64,000 nt of DNA from the NCBI RefSeq assembly GCF_002831585.1, contig NZ_CP025113.1, positions 2,991,001 to 3,055,000 of the forward strand. Direction: 5' to 3'. The notes beneath the pieces are model-generated. The model was not told the DNA's origin. It saw only the letters and a program-made list of their open reading frames with translations, and did not search any database. This stretch comes from Bradyrhizobium sp. SK17. Its GTDB lineage: Bacteria; Pseudomonadota; Alphaproteobacteria; Rhizobiales; Xanthobacteraceae. A program made the position numbers and the translations under genes. Each line of letters opens with the position of its first letter. Positions within the stretch are counted from its first letter, which is position 1. Positions 44,342 to 53,341 of the stretch are shown here, piece by piece.

Positions 44342-45214
44342 ATGGCGATCAGTGAATCGACAAGAACAGTGCGTGCATCCGACGGCAAGTCGATCAGCGT
44401 GTATCGCTGGCAGGCGGCGTCGCCGGTCCGGGGCATCGTGCAGATCGCGCACGGCATGGGCGAACACGCTCTCAGATATCGTCCGGTCGCGCAAGCGCTG
44501 GCGGGCCATGGCTTCACCGTCTACGCCAACGATCATCGCGGCCACGGCAAATCGGCCTCCGAAGCCGGCGAGCTCGGCGACTTCGGTTCGCAAGGTTTTC
44601 CCGGCGTGGTCGACGATATGGTGCAAGTCACCAGGACGGCGCGCGAGGAGGAAGGGACAAAGCCGATGCTGCTGCTCGGGCACAGCATGGGTTCGTTTGC
44701 CGCCCAGCTCTACATGCTCGACCACAGCGATCTCGTCGACGGCGTGGCGCTGTCCGGCTCGACCGCGCTCGACCTGCTTGGCGCTGCCGCCTCGACCGGC
44801 CGCTGGCGGTTGGAAGATCTCAACGCCGCCTTTGCACCGGCCAGGACACCGTTCGACTGGTTGAGCCGCGACCCGGCCGAGGTCGATGCGTACATCGCCG
44901 ATCCCCTTTGCGGCTTCAACGTGAACGAAGAATCCTATGAGTCGCTGTTCTCGATCGCATCGCGGCTCGCCGATCCGTCCGAACTCGGGCGTATCCGCAA
45001 GCAGTTGCCACTGTTCGTGTTCGCCGGCGACTGCGATCCGGTGAATGCCAGTCTGGCGTGGTTACGGCCCTTGATCGACCGATACCGTGAAGCGGGCCTG
45101 AAAGACGTCTCCTGGCATATTTTCGGCGGCGCGCGTCACGAGGTGCTGAACGAGACCAACCGATCCGAAGTCTTCGCGGTTTTGCAAGCCTGGATCGACC
45201 GCGTCGCCGCCTGA
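44342..45214 (+). CDS. Alpha/beta hydrolase, monoacylglycerol lipase-like
   Basis: A 290-residue soluble serine hydrolase of the Hydrolase_4 type. IAHGMGEHALRY (oxyanion region), GHSMGSFAAQLYM (nucleophile Ser), FAGDCDPVN (Asp) and GGARHEVLNE (His) complete the triad. Monoacylglycerol lipases and lysophospholipases have this layout. AAGGCGAG precedes the ATG at 44342; Met at 44321 is an alternative. Confidence 0.87.
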   Translation: MAISESTRTVRASDGKSISVYRWQAASPVRGIVQIAHGMGEHALRYRPVAQALAGHGFTVYANDHRGHGKSASEAGELGDFGSQGFPGVVDDMVQVTRTAREEEGTKPMLLLGHSMGSFAAQLYMLDHSDLVDGVALSGSTALDLLGAAASTGRWRLEDLNAAFAPARTPFDWLSRDPAEVDAYIADPLCGFNVNEESYESLFSIASRLADPSELGRIRKQLPLFVFAGDCDPVNASLAWLRPLIDRYREAGLKDVSWHIFGGARHEVLNETNRSEVFAVLQAWIDRVAA

Positions 45215-45243
45215 GCGCGCGGCGTTTTCGTGCGCCGCTCGCG

Positions 45244-46056
45244 CTATCCCTCCAGCGCCTGGCGCAACGCGCGTTCATCGAGCCACAGCCGGCCGTGCGG
45301 GGCCGAGGTCAGCGCCATCGCGATCGACCCGAACAATTGCGGGCGCAAGGCATAGGCGCGCGCGAAGGCCTGCATCGCTGCATCGGGCTTGCCACTTTCC
45401 TGGAGCGCGATCCCGAGATTGAGCGCCGCCTCCGCATAGTCGGGCCTGATCTCGAGCGCCTTGCGATAGGCGTTTTCGGCGCCGTCATGGTCGCGCAGAT
45501 CCTGCCGCGCCACGCCGAGATCGAACCACACCGAGGCCGGCGCCGCGCTCGCGGTGGCGCGCGCGAGCAGGCTCGCCGCGCCTGCGAGGTCACCATCCTC
45601 CCAGGCCATCCGGCCAAGCCGTACATTGGCTTCCTGATGCTCGGGGATGGCCTTCCGGATCGCCTCCCAGGCCTCGCGCGCCTCTGCCTTGCGGCCGGCC
45701 AGCTCCAGCGTGCGCGCCTTCTCCACGAAGATGTCGCGTTGCGGCTTCAGCACGATGGCGCGGTCGAGATGTGCCAACGCTGCATCCAATTCGCCGTCTG
45801 TGCGGGCGAGACGGGCGGCGAGCAGCCGCGCCGCAGCGTTGTCGGGGCGCTGCGCCAGGCTGGTCTCGATATGCCTGCGCGCTGGCGCGATCTCGCCTTT
45901 AGCGAACAGCACCGCGGCCAGCAGATGGCTCAGCATCGGCTCGCCGGGTTGCCGCGCAAGGCCGCGCCTGCAGAGCTCGATTGCCTCGCCGTGCCGGCCG
46001 GCGTTGAAGGCCACAGTCGCGCGTCGAACGATATCCTCGGCGTTGTCCTTGCTCAT
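45244..46056 (-). CDS. TPR-repeat protein
   Basis: A 270-residue soluble protein built of about six tetratricopeptide repeats, visible as AFNAGRHGEAIELCRRGLARQP, AALAHLDRAIVLKP, and DGAENAYRKALEIRPDYAEA. TPR proteins act as protein-interaction scaffolds. There is no signal peptide or catalytic domain. Role unknown. It is convergent with the alpha/beta hydrolase. Confidence 0.82.
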   Translation of the reverse strand: MSKDNAEDIVRRATVAFNAGRHGEAIELCRRGLARQPGEPMLSHLLAAVLFAKGEIAPARRHIETSLAQRPDNAAARLLAARLARTDGELDAALAHLDRAIVLKPQRDIFVEKARTLELAGRKAEAREAWEAIRKAIPEHQEANVRLGRMAWEDGDLAGAASLLARATASAAPASVWFDLGVARQDLRDHDGAENAYRKALEIRPDYAEAALNLGIALQESGKPDAAMQAFARAYALRPQLFGSIAMALTSAPHGRLWLDERALRQALEG

Positions 46057-46189
46057 TCCCGCGCGTGACCGTCTTCAGGTTTGCCCGATACGAGGCATGC
46101 TATGCGGCGTCAGAGTTGATGGCTAGTCCGTGCGATACCTGTCAACTGCGAGCGCGCGCACAAGCATCATGCCAGCAGGATCTGGCTAC

Positions 46190-48361
46190 TTAACCGGTCT
46201 GAAGACGATGCCAGGCGGCACCATTGACTTGTTCGCCGTCGGCCGCTTGGATTGCGGCCTGACCAGATGGCCCGCTGCCCGGAGAAATGAGCGGCACAGC
46301 AGGCGAGCGATCTCCCAACGTCCCACTTTCATGTGGATCGGTCATTGCCAGTTGGCCGCTTGATACGATCTGATGAAGCGGCGCAGGACGCCCGAATAGA
46401 TAGCCCTGTGCTTCGTCGCATCCTTCCGCGCTCAGTAAGGCGAACTGCCCTTCCGTTTCAATCCCTTCCGCCAGAATTGGGATATCAAGGCTCTTGCCGA
46501 GCGCCAGAACGGCACGAATGATCGCCTTGGCCTGTGGGCTGCATTCGATCTCCTGCATGAATGAACGATCGAGCTTGATCTTGTTGAACGGAAATGCGCG
46601 CAGCGTTTCGAGCGAAGAGTATCCCGTTCCAAAGTCGTCAAGCGCAATGCTGACGCCGAGCGCTCGGATCTGGCGCAAAATGTGCAGCGAACGATCCTTG
46701 TCCACGAATATCGTCGATTCGGTCAGTTCAAGCTCGAGCCTTTCAGGCGACAGTCCCGTATCAAGCAGAACCTCGAGAATGAGCTTGGGCAGATCGTGGT
46801 GCACCAGCTGAATCGGAGAGAGGTTGACCGCCACCTTGTATTGAGGCTCCCAGACTGCTGCCTTCGCGCAGGCGGTTCGCAGCACCCATTCGCCGATCTG
46901 CAGAATGAGACCGTTCTGCTCGGCCAACGGAATGAATTCCGACGGCGGAATAGATCCGCGCTGCGGGTGCTCCCACCGCAGCAACGCCTCGTAGCCGCAA
47001 ATTTCCCCTGTCGTGACAGACGTCTGCACCTGATAATGAATATCCAGCTGATTGTTCTCAAGTGCATCGCGCAACTCGCCGACCAGATTTCGTCGCGCAC
47101 GGACCAGGTCACCCATGGATGGGTCGTAGAAGCAGGCGGCTCGCGCAATATCCGATTTGGCGCTGTACATGGCCAAGTCTGCGTTACTGATCAAGGTAGC
47201 CTTGTCAGAGCCATTGTCGGGGTAGATCGCGATCCCGAGACTGGCCCCCGGAGCGATCTCAACGTTATCGAGCTGGATCGGTCGAGAGAAGGCGTTTTCG
47301 AGCCGTTTAACAAAATCCTCTAGAGCGGTCACATCGCGCAGTCGATGAATGGCCATGAATTCGTCGCCACCGAGCCGCGCGGCAAACTCACCTTCGCGGA
47401 GCAGGTTTGCGATGCGTTGCGCAATGACCCTCAATACCTCATCACCCGCTGCATGGCCGCGAAGATCGTTGATCTCTTTGAAGCGATCGAGGTCGATGCC
47501 AATCAGGGCGATCCTGGCGCCTGTCCTGCGGGCGAAGTCGAGTTCGTGGTCGAGCCGCGCATTAAAGCTCGCGCGATTCGGCAATCCGGTCAGGGTGTCA
47601 TTCAGCGCCATGTAGCGGAGCTGCTCGTCGGAAGCGGCGCGCGTGCTATTGTCGATCAGGTAGCTGGCGAGCCCGGCGCCGACAACTACCAGCGCCACGC
47701 CGGCGACACAAATGGCCAATGTCCACAACGCCGCTGGATCGGAAAACGAGCCGTCCATGCGCATCGGCAAGACTTGGAACGCCGTCATGCCAGTGAAGTG
47801 CAGGCTGGTGATTGCCAACGCTAGGAGGCCGGTGGCGAGATACTTGTCGACTTCAGCGGCGCGGCGCATCGCAAAGTGCAGCGCCAAGCCCGAAAGAACG
47901 ACTGAGAGCACAATCGAGGCATCCAGGTAGACCATATCCCACGACACGATCCCCTGGACCCGGTAGGCCATCATGCCGACATAGTGCATGGCGGAGATGG
48001 TCAGGCCAACAAGGCCACCTCCGATCGCGGGAATGGGCTGCGTTGAGCTGGTCGCCGCCAAGAGGAAGCCGGCGAATGTGCCGGCCATGGCCATCAAGAG
48101 CGACAGTATTGTCAGGATCGGATCAAAACCAACGGGCACGCCTGGGTCGAAGGCCAGCATCGCGACGAAATGCGTGCACCAGATCGCCGCCCCCGCGGCG
48201 ACGGCCGTAAGGAAATGCCAGCCGAGGCGCTGCGCTCCCTGGGTGTTGGATGCTCGGTAGAACAGGCGGATGACCGTCCACGAGCCTCCTGCGCAGATGA
48301 GCGCCGCAATCAGCACAAGCCAGATATTGTGTGTGAGGAAAACACAATTGAGTATTGTCAT
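46190..48361 (-). CDS. MHYT-GGDEF-EAL membrane cyclic-di-GMP enzyme
   Basis: A 723-residue protein. The N-terminal seven-helix MHYT sensor domain carries three H-x(2)-[GA]-M motifs (THFVAML, MHYVGMM, LHFTGMT), proposed to bind a metal and sense O2, CO or NO. A GGDEF domain (RLGGDEF intact, inhibitory I-site REGE instead of RxxD) and an EAL domain (YEALLRW, DDFGTGYSSL, AEGIET, QGYLFGRP intact) follow. It can potentially make and degrade cyclic-di-GMP. Met at 48361 is preferred to the GTG at 48388. No partner gene is adjacent. Confidence 0.9.
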   Translation of the reverse strand: MTILNCVFLTHNIWLVLIAALICAGGSWTVIRLFYRASNTQGAQRLGWHFLTAVAAGAAIWCTHFVAMLAFDPGVPVGFDPILTILSLLMAMAGTFAGFLLAATSSTQPIPAIGGGLVGLTISAMHYVGMMAYRVQGIVSWDMVYLDASIVLSVVLSGLALHFAMRRAAEVDKYLATGLLALAITSLHFTGMTAFQVLPMRMDGSFSDPAALWTLAICVAGVALVVVGAGLASYLIDNSTRAASDEQLRYMALNDTLTGLPNRASFNARLDHELDFARRTGARIALIGIDLDRFKEINDLRGHAAGDEVLRVIAQRIANLLREGEFAARLGGDEFMAIHRLRDVTALEDFVKRLENAFSRPIQLDNVEIAPGASLGIAIYPDNGSDKATLISNADLAMYSAKSDIARAACFYDPSMGDLVRARRNLVGELRDALENNQLDIHYQVQTSVTTGEICGYEALLRWEHPQRGSIPPSEFIPLAEQNGLILQIGEWVLRTACAKAAVWEPQYKVAVNLSPIQLVHHDLPKLILEVLLDTGLSPERLELELTESTIFVDKDRSLHILRQIRALGVSIALDDFGTGYSSLETLRAFPFNKIKLDRSFMQEIECSPQAKAIIRAVLALGKSLDIPILAEGIETEGQFALLSAEGCDEAQGYLFGRPAPLHQIVSSGQLAMTDPHESGTLGDRSPAVPLISPGSGPSGQAAIQAADGEQVNGAAWHRLQTG

Positions 48362-48555
48362 CAAAGTTACCAACCTCTGCGCGGACACATCGAGATTCCC
48401 ACGCAGGATATGTCCGCGGGGGCGCTCCGACCGACCGTAGCGACGGACTCTTTAATGCTTCCTGCAAGAGCTGCTGGCCCGGGGATCAAATGAATTCATG
48501 TCGGTGAAGTCGTTTCATTCCCCAGGGCAGCGGCAGAAGGTTGCCTGCGCAACGA

Positions 48556-49431
48556 CTACAGCTGGCGCCTGTCATTCGAACCGGCCGCGGATCGGTGCTC
48601 CAAAGTGGAACCCGCGACTTGGGCGAAGTTCCTCCGAATGATCTTTCGTACCTTAGAAATCCGGCTGTCAAAGTTGGTCGATTTATTCACAGCCATCGAA
48701 TAATTGCGTCCCGACGGAAGGAATGCCTCCTTCCAGAGAATCAATTCTCCACTCTCCAGATGCGGGCGAACCAGAAACAGCGGAAGAATGGCAACGCCAA
48801 CCCCCTGCAAGCACATCGCCAGAGCCGCGACGTAGAGTGAGCATCGCACCTGTCGCACGTCGGATGGCTGCTCGAATCCCAGGAGCGGGAGCAAAGCCTC
48901 CACGCCCTTTGTCGTAATGAATGTATTGCCGTCGGTCGATTTCGACGAAGTCACCGGCGCGACGATCTCGCTCATCAATTCCTCATACTCGAACAATCGA
49001 TAGGAATTTCCCGTCGTTATGAAGACGTCGCAATTGATTGGACTCACCACGTCGTCAATCGTTGTATTTGTCGCGACATCGACATCCAAGCCGCTTTCCA
49101 GCAGTTCCTTGACTATGCCTGGCATGATCGATGCCGAAATTGACGTGCAGCAGGTTATGCGCAGCTGGTCTAGCCTCTCCCGCGACGCATCATTGATGGA
49201 GTGTTTGATGTCCGTAAATGACTCCATCAAACGGTTCCCCAACAGCGCCCCCGTTTCCGTGAACTGAATTCCATCGACGTCGCGTACAAACAGAGTTCGG
49301 CCAACTTCTTCACTTACAATCCTGATCTGATGACTGACGGCGCTGGCGGTTATGTTGAGTTCCTCGGCCGCGCGCGAGAATGATTTCAACCGAAAAACGG
49401 CTTCGTAAACCTGATAGCGACGCAGGTACAT
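48556..49431 (-). CDS. LysR-family transcriptional regulator
   Basis: A 291-residue regulator. The N-terminal winged helix shows YEAVFRLKSFSRAAEELN followed by ITASAVSHQIRIVSEEVG, and the C-terminal part is a LysR substrate-binding domain with GVGVAILPLFLV. The DNA is visibly more AT-rich than neighbouring genes, as with the next small regulator, suggesting horizontal transfer. No target is evident; the downstream and divergent neighbours are unrelated. Confidence 0.85.
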   Translation of the reverse strand: MYLRRYQVYEAVFRLKSFSRAAEELNITASAVSHQIRIVSEEVGRTLFVRDVDGIQFTETGALLGNRLMESFTDIKHSINDASRERLDQLRITCCTSISASIMPGIVKELLESGLDVDVATNTTIDDVVSPINCDVFITTGNSYRLFEYEELMSEIVAPVTSSKSTDGNTFITTKGVEALLPLLGFEQPSDVRQVRCSLYVAALAMCLQGVGVAILPLFLVRPHLESGELILWKEAFLPSGRNYSMAVNKSTNFDSRISKVRKIIRRNFAQVAGSTLEHRSAAGSNDRRQL

Positions 49432-49893
49432 CTCGTCATCCTCATGGACATTTCAGATACGCGAGCCGCCCGACGGGGCGTTTGGCATTATTGTCGCCGG
49501 CGCGATGCCTAGCAATTTCGAGCCTGGCTCCGCAGGCAAATCGCAATCCGCATCCGCCAAGGTATACAGGCCGCAGGCGCGACCGGGGCCGTGACGGAAG
49601 GTTGGAAACAAGGGAGTCCGCGGCCGGTTCCGCGAAGGTTGACCGATGGAGTATATCCAGCGCCCGTCTGCGTGTTCCCCGATTCGGGGGTGTCCGAACG
49701 AATAAACGGGACAAAAAGTTCCTCAACGAATCCCCGCAAACCGTTTCAAGATTCGTACAATCTTGAACCGAAAGCACGGCAAATAAAATTCACACTGATG
49801 AAAATAATCTGCGCAGGCGATGTATTGAAGTTGACCAGCTACGCCGACATCAATGGTGGATGAGAACGACGCCGGTAACAAGCGCAGGCCGAT
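49432..49893. other. Gap with no supported gene between LysR and XRE-like genes
   Basis: Short ORFs on both strands lack ribosome sites and family motifs. The LysR promoter should be at its left end and that of the small XRE-like gene at its right end. Sequence becomes AT-rich from about 49780. Confidence 0.5.
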
Positions 49894-50127
49894 ATGGCGC
49901 GTAGTCGTCTTGATGAGATCGATCGGATGATCGGTGCGAATATTCGACAGCGACGCATTTTAGGCGGTCTGACGCAGGCAGCGCTCGCCGGGTTCATTGG
50001 GGTTTCGTTGCTGCAACTGCAAAGATACGAGGATGGGGCCGACGGAATTTCTGCCAGGAAACTCTGTATGATCGCTCGATTATTCGGGCTGCCGATGGAC
50101 GCCTTTTTCGTGGAGCTCGATACGTAG
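49894..50127 (+). CDS. Small XRE-type helix-turn-helix protein
   Basis: A 77-residue DNA-binding protein. IGANIRQRRILGGLTQAALAGFIGVSLLQLQRYEDGAD is an XRE/Cro helix-turn-helix, with the final hydrophobic helix MIARLFGLPMDAFF. The protein is a bare domain of the kind found in plasmid or phage addiction modules or orphan regulators. No toxin, prophage gene or antitoxin partner is visible. AT-rich relative to the chromosome. Confidence 0.8.
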   Translation: MARSRLDEIDRMIGANIRQRRILGGLTQAALAGFIGVSLLQLQRYEDGADGISARKLCMIARLFGLPMDAFFVELDT

Positions 50128-50225
50128 CATTCGACATGGTTGCACCTTGGCGATCCACTCAGGCGCCCTCTGGCTCGCAGCCGTTGAACCTGAGTCAATC
50201 AAACTAGAGTTGCTCGTTAGTGAGG

Positions 50226-51401
50226 TTACGATTCGTCTCCTCGCGCAACGGAGGAGACGGCCGCCGCGCGCATCTGCATGTGCGCTTGGTGATGCGCCAA
50301 TGTCAGTTGCTGGCTGATATGCGACAGCTCGGTCGCGGCGGCTTCGGCGGCTTCACCGGCGGGCCCGGCGACGCGGGCGAACATCTCGGCCTCATAGGTG
50401 CGAACCGCCTCGCGCCAATCCAGCGTTCCAACCAGGTGCCGTGCCAGCTCCGCCGCATCCAGCATCGCCGCGTTGACGCCTTCACCGCCGAACGGCGACA
50501 TCAGATGCGCGGCATCGCCGAGCAGGGTGATGCCCGGGCGGTTGGTCCAGTGATGGCCGACCGGCAGCGCGTGGATCGGGCGGAGGGCGAATTGGTCGTT
50601 GCTGGCGCGGAACAGATCGAGCAGGGCATCGGCCCAGCCGTCGAACTCGCCGAGCAGCGCGCTGCGCATCGCGGATGGCGAGCTGACGTCGAAGCGCCGT
50701 TCGGCCCATTCGACCGGCACGCGGAAGATCGCATAGCCGCGCAGATGCGCCCTTCCATTGCGCTGGACGATCAGGTTGCGGCCGGCGCTCTCGGCGCCCA
50801 TCTTGCCGCGGCCGACCAGCTGCGAGAGGGTAGGGTGCTTCGTATCGACCTCGTCGATGCCGAACTCGATGAAGGTCAGCCCGCTATATTGCGGCTGATA
50901 GCGTGACACCAGCGGCCGCACCCGCGACCAAGCGCCGTCGGCCCCGATTACGAGATCGAACGGACCTTCGCGTGCGCCGTCGAAGACGAGATCATAGCCG
51001 CCGTCCTCACGCGGCAGGACCTCACCCAAGCCACGGCCCCAGGCGACGGCATCCGGCGGCAGGGACTGCAGCAACAGGTCGCGGAGCGCCGTGCGATCGA
51101 CTTCGGGACGGTCGCCGGTCATGTCGTCATCCGCGAGCAGCAGCCGGCCATCGCCGGTGTAGAGCCGGCTGCCCTGGTCTTCGTAACGTGCGATGCGCAG
51201 GAATCCCTCGGTCAGCCCGGCGCGCGCCAGCGCCAGCTGGCCGCTGTCGGCATGCAGGTCGAGCGTGCCGCCCTGCGGCCGCTCGTCTGCCGAACCTTCC
51301 CGCTCGAACAGGCTTGCCTCGATCCCGGCAAGGTGCAGCAGGCGTGCGAGGGTCATGCCGCCTGGGCCGGCGCCGATAATCGCGATGCGAATGGAACTCA
51401 T
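50226..51401 (-). CDS. TetX-like FAD-dependent monooxygenase
   Basis: A 391-residue flavoprotein of the para-hydroxybenzoate hydroxylase fold. AIIGAGPGGMTLARLLHLAG (FAD), then ADGAWSRVRPLV, then GDAAHLMSPFGGEGVNAAMLDA match the TetX/FAD-monooxygenase group. It hydroxylates a small aromatic or polycyclic substrate using NADPH and O2. True tetracycline destruction cannot be inferred. It is divergent from a MarR gene, with twin operators between them. Confidence 0.85.
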   Translation of the reverse strand: MSSIRIAIIGAGPGGMTLARLLHLAGIEASLFEREGSADERPQGGTLDLHADSGQLALARAGLTEGFLRIARYEDQGSRLYTGDGRLLLADDDMTGDRPEVDRTALRDLLLQSLPPDAVAWGRGLGEVLPREDGGYDLVFDGAREGPFDLVIGADGAWSRVRPLVSRYQPQYSGLTFIEFGIDEVDTKHPTLSQLVGRGKMGAESAGRNLIVQRNGRAHLRGYAIFRVPVEWAERRFDVSSPSAMRSALLGEFDGWADALLDLFRASNDQFALRPIHALPVGHHWTNRPGITLLGDAAHLMSPFGGEGVNAAMLDAAELARHLVGTLDWREAVRTYEAEMFARVAGPAGEAAEAAATELSHISQQLTLAHHQAHMQMRAAAVSSVARGDES

Positions 51402-51423
51402 GGACACCACGCTGACATCAAGT

Positions 51424-51462
51424 TACATAGGAGACTATGTAGTATAAATAGGGACCTATGTA
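51424..51462. promoter_or_regulatory. Twin MarR operator sites in the divergent promoter region
   Basis: Two 18-bp sites share TAnATAG-N4-CTATGTA: TACATAG-gaga-CTATGTA (51424-51441) and TAAATAG-ggac-CTATGTA (51445-51462), with centres 21 bp apart (two helical turns). They lie between the TetX-like and MarR starts, so a MarR dimer pair could repress both genes. Confidence 0.85.
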
Positions 51463-51474
51463 AATGGAGAGATT

Positions 51475-51948
51475 GTGACCGATTGGGACCTGTTCGATCG
51501 TCCCGCACCGCTGGTCAACATGGCCTCGCGCGGCTTCTTGCGGCTCGGCGAGCGGCGGGTGAAGCCGCTCGGTTTCAGCATCGGGCAATTGCCGGTGCTG
51601 TATCTGCTGCGTGATGGCAAGGCGATGTCACAGCGCGATCTCGCTCGCGCCGCGAAGGTCGAGCAGCCATCGATGGCGCAAATCCTGGTGCGGATGGAGC
51701 GCGACGGCCTCATACAGCGCACGCCGATGCCGGGCGACGGCCGCAGCCAGTTGGTCTCGCTGACCAAGGCGGCGAGGGCGAGATTGCCGGCCGCGCGCAA
51801 GGCGCTCCATCGCAGCCAGGACCAGGCGCTGGCCGGCTTCAGCGCGGCCGAGGCGGCGACGTTGCTCGATCTGCTGCGGCGGCTGAACCGCAACCTCGAC
51901 CGGATGGTGGCGGAAGAGGTCGAGAGCGGGGAAGCCGTCGACGCGTAG
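51475..51948 (+). CDS. MarR-family transcriptional regulator
   Basis: A 157-residue dimeric repressor. The winged helix shows AMSQRDLARAAKVEQPSMAQILVRMERDGLIQRTPMPGDGRSQLVSLT, with the D-x-R-Q/S type wing of the family. The GTG start has GGAGAG about 4 bases upstream. It is probably autoregulated and controls the divergent monooxygenase through the twin operators; its ligand may be the monooxygenase substrate. Confidence 0.9.
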   Translation: MTDWDLFDRPAPLVNMASRGFLRLGERRVKPLGFSIGQLPVLYLLRDGKAMSQRDLARAAKVEQPSMAQILVRMERDGLIQRTPMPGDGRSQLVSLTKAARARLPAARKALHRSQDQALAGFSAAEAATLLDLLRRLNRNLDRMVAEEVESGEAVDA

Positions 51949-51975
51949 AAATCGGACATGCAGGCGCGCAACGAA

Positions 51976-52001
51976 AAGGCCGGGAGCGATCCGGCCCTTA
52001 T
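51976..52001 (+). terminator. Rho-independent terminator of the MarR gene
   Basis: GGCCGG and CCGGCC form a stem with a 7-base loop, flanked by AAAA on the left and CTTATT on the right, 28 bases after the MarR stop. It can act in both directions. Confidence 0.75.
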
Positions 52002-52026
52002 TAATCGCCATCGCAGCAAGCACTTT

Positions 52027-52132
52027 CGTCATTCCGGGGCGCGCAAGGCGCGAGCCCGGAATCCATTTCGACGCGTGTGATGCGGATCAATGGATTCCGG
52101 GTCTGCGCCTGGCGGCGCATCCCGGAATGACG
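52027..52132. repeat. Dispersed palindromic repeat, family C
   Basis: Arms CGTCATTCCGGGGCGCGC and GCATCCCGGAATGACG with inner CCGGAATCCA / TGGATTCCGG arms fold into a long hairpin. It lies between the convergent MarR and OYE genes and resembles repeats seen between rhizobial genes. Only one copy is visible here. Confidence 0.8.
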
Positions 52133-52151
52133 AGGTAGATCAAGCCCGATC

Positions 52152-53255
52152 TTACTCCGCCGCTTCCGTCGCCTTCAGCGTCGGATAGTCGGTGTAGCCC
52201 TTGGCGCCGCCGCCGTAGAAGGTCGCCTTGTCCCACTCGTTGAGCGGGGCGCCGGCCTTGAGCCGCTCGGCCAGGTCGGGGTTGGAGATGAACGGCTTGC
52301 CGAACGCGATCAGGTCGGCCGCACCTGCCTCCAGCACCTTCTCCGCCAGCGCGACGTCGTAGCCGTTGTTGGCGACATAGGCCTGCTTGAAGCGCTTGCG
52401 CAGCGAGGCGTAGTCGAACGGCGCGTTGTCGCGCGGGCCGCCGGTCGCGCCCTCGATGACGTGGATATAGGTCAACTTCAGCGCATTGAGCTGGTCGACG
52501 ATGTAGTCGAACAGCGGTTGCGGATTGGCGTCGGAGACGTCGTTGGCCGGCGTCACCGGCGAGATGCGGATGCCGGTGCGCTCGCCGCCGGCCTCGGTGG
52601 TGACCGCCTTGGAGACTTCCAGCATCAGCTTGGCGCGGTTCTCGATTCCGCCGCCATAGGCGTCGGTGCGCTTGTTGCTGCTGTCCCTGGCGAACTGGTC
52701 GAGCAGATAGCCGTTGGCGCCGTGGATCTCGACGCCGTCGAAGCCGGCCGCCAGCGCATTCGCGGTCGCCCGCTTGAAGTCCTCGATGATGCCGGGGATC
52801 TCCGACAATTCGAGCGCGCGCGGCTCGGAGACGTCGGCGAAGGTGCCGTTGACGAAGGTCTTGGTCTTGGCGCGGATCGCGCTCGGCGCCACCGGTGCGC
52901 CGCCGTTCGGCTGCAACGAGGTGTGCGAGATGCGGCCGACATGCCAGAGCTGGATGAAGATGCGGCCGCCGCGCTCATGCACGCGATCGGTGACCTTGCG
53001 CCAGGCCGCGACCTGCTCCTTCGAATAGATGCCGGGCGTGTCCTGGTAGCCCTGGCCCTGCTGCGAGACCTGACTGGCTTCGGTGATCAGAAGGCCGGCC
53101 GAGGCGCGCTGGCCATAATAGTCCACCGCGAGCGGGCTCGGCACCATGCCGGGCGGCACCGCGCGGTTGCGCGTCAGCGGCGCCATGACGAGGCGGTTCG
53201 GCAGCGTCAGCGCGCCAAGCTTGAAGGGCTCGAAGAGTTTGGTCGGTTGGCTCAT
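52152..53255 (-). CDS. Old yellow enzyme (NemA-like ene-reductase)
   Basis: A 367-residue FMN oxidoreductase. VMAPLTRNRAVPP, IFIQLWHVGRISH (FMN-binding), EIHGANGYLLDQF (substrate His-Asn pair) and RISPVTPANDVSDANP complete the family pattern. It reduces the C=C bond of activated alkenes (enones, maleimides, nitro compounds) with NADPH, in detoxification. Start at 53255 (ATG) rather than TTG at 53261. The downstream neighbour on the left is a repeat. Confidence 0.9.
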   Translation of the reverse strand: MSQPTKLFEPFKLGALTLPNRLVMAPLTRNRAVPPGMVPSPLAVDYYGQRASAGLLITEASQVSQQGQGYQDTPGIYSKEQVAAWRKVTDRVHERGGRIFIQLWHVGRISHTSLQPNGGAPVAPSAIRAKTKTFVNGTFADVSEPRALELSEIPGIIEDFKRATANALAAGFDGVEIHGANGYLLDQFARDSSNKRTDAYGGGIENRAKLMLEVSKAVTTEAGGERTGIRISPVTPANDVSDANPQPLFDYIVDQLNALKLTYIHVIEGATGGPRDNAPFDYASLRKRFKQAYVANNGYDVALAEKVLEAGAADLIAFGKPFISNPDLAERLKAGAPLNEWDKATFYGGGAKGYTDYPTLKATEAAE

Positions 53256-53341
53256 GGGCAAATGTTCCGGATGTGATGGATGCAGGAGACTTGTGCATTG
53301 TCGCGGTCAGCGCAATGGCCTGTCCATGCGCGGTTTGCAGG

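Noticed and set aside
49591-49863. Plus-strand ORF of 90 codons between the LysR and XRE-like genes
   Set aside because: No ribosome site, no family, and composition typical of chance ORFs.
50226-51401. Naming the monooxygenase tet(X) (tetracycline resistance)
   Set aside because: Motifs are shared by a broad FAD-monooxygenase family; specificity cannot be read from sequence.
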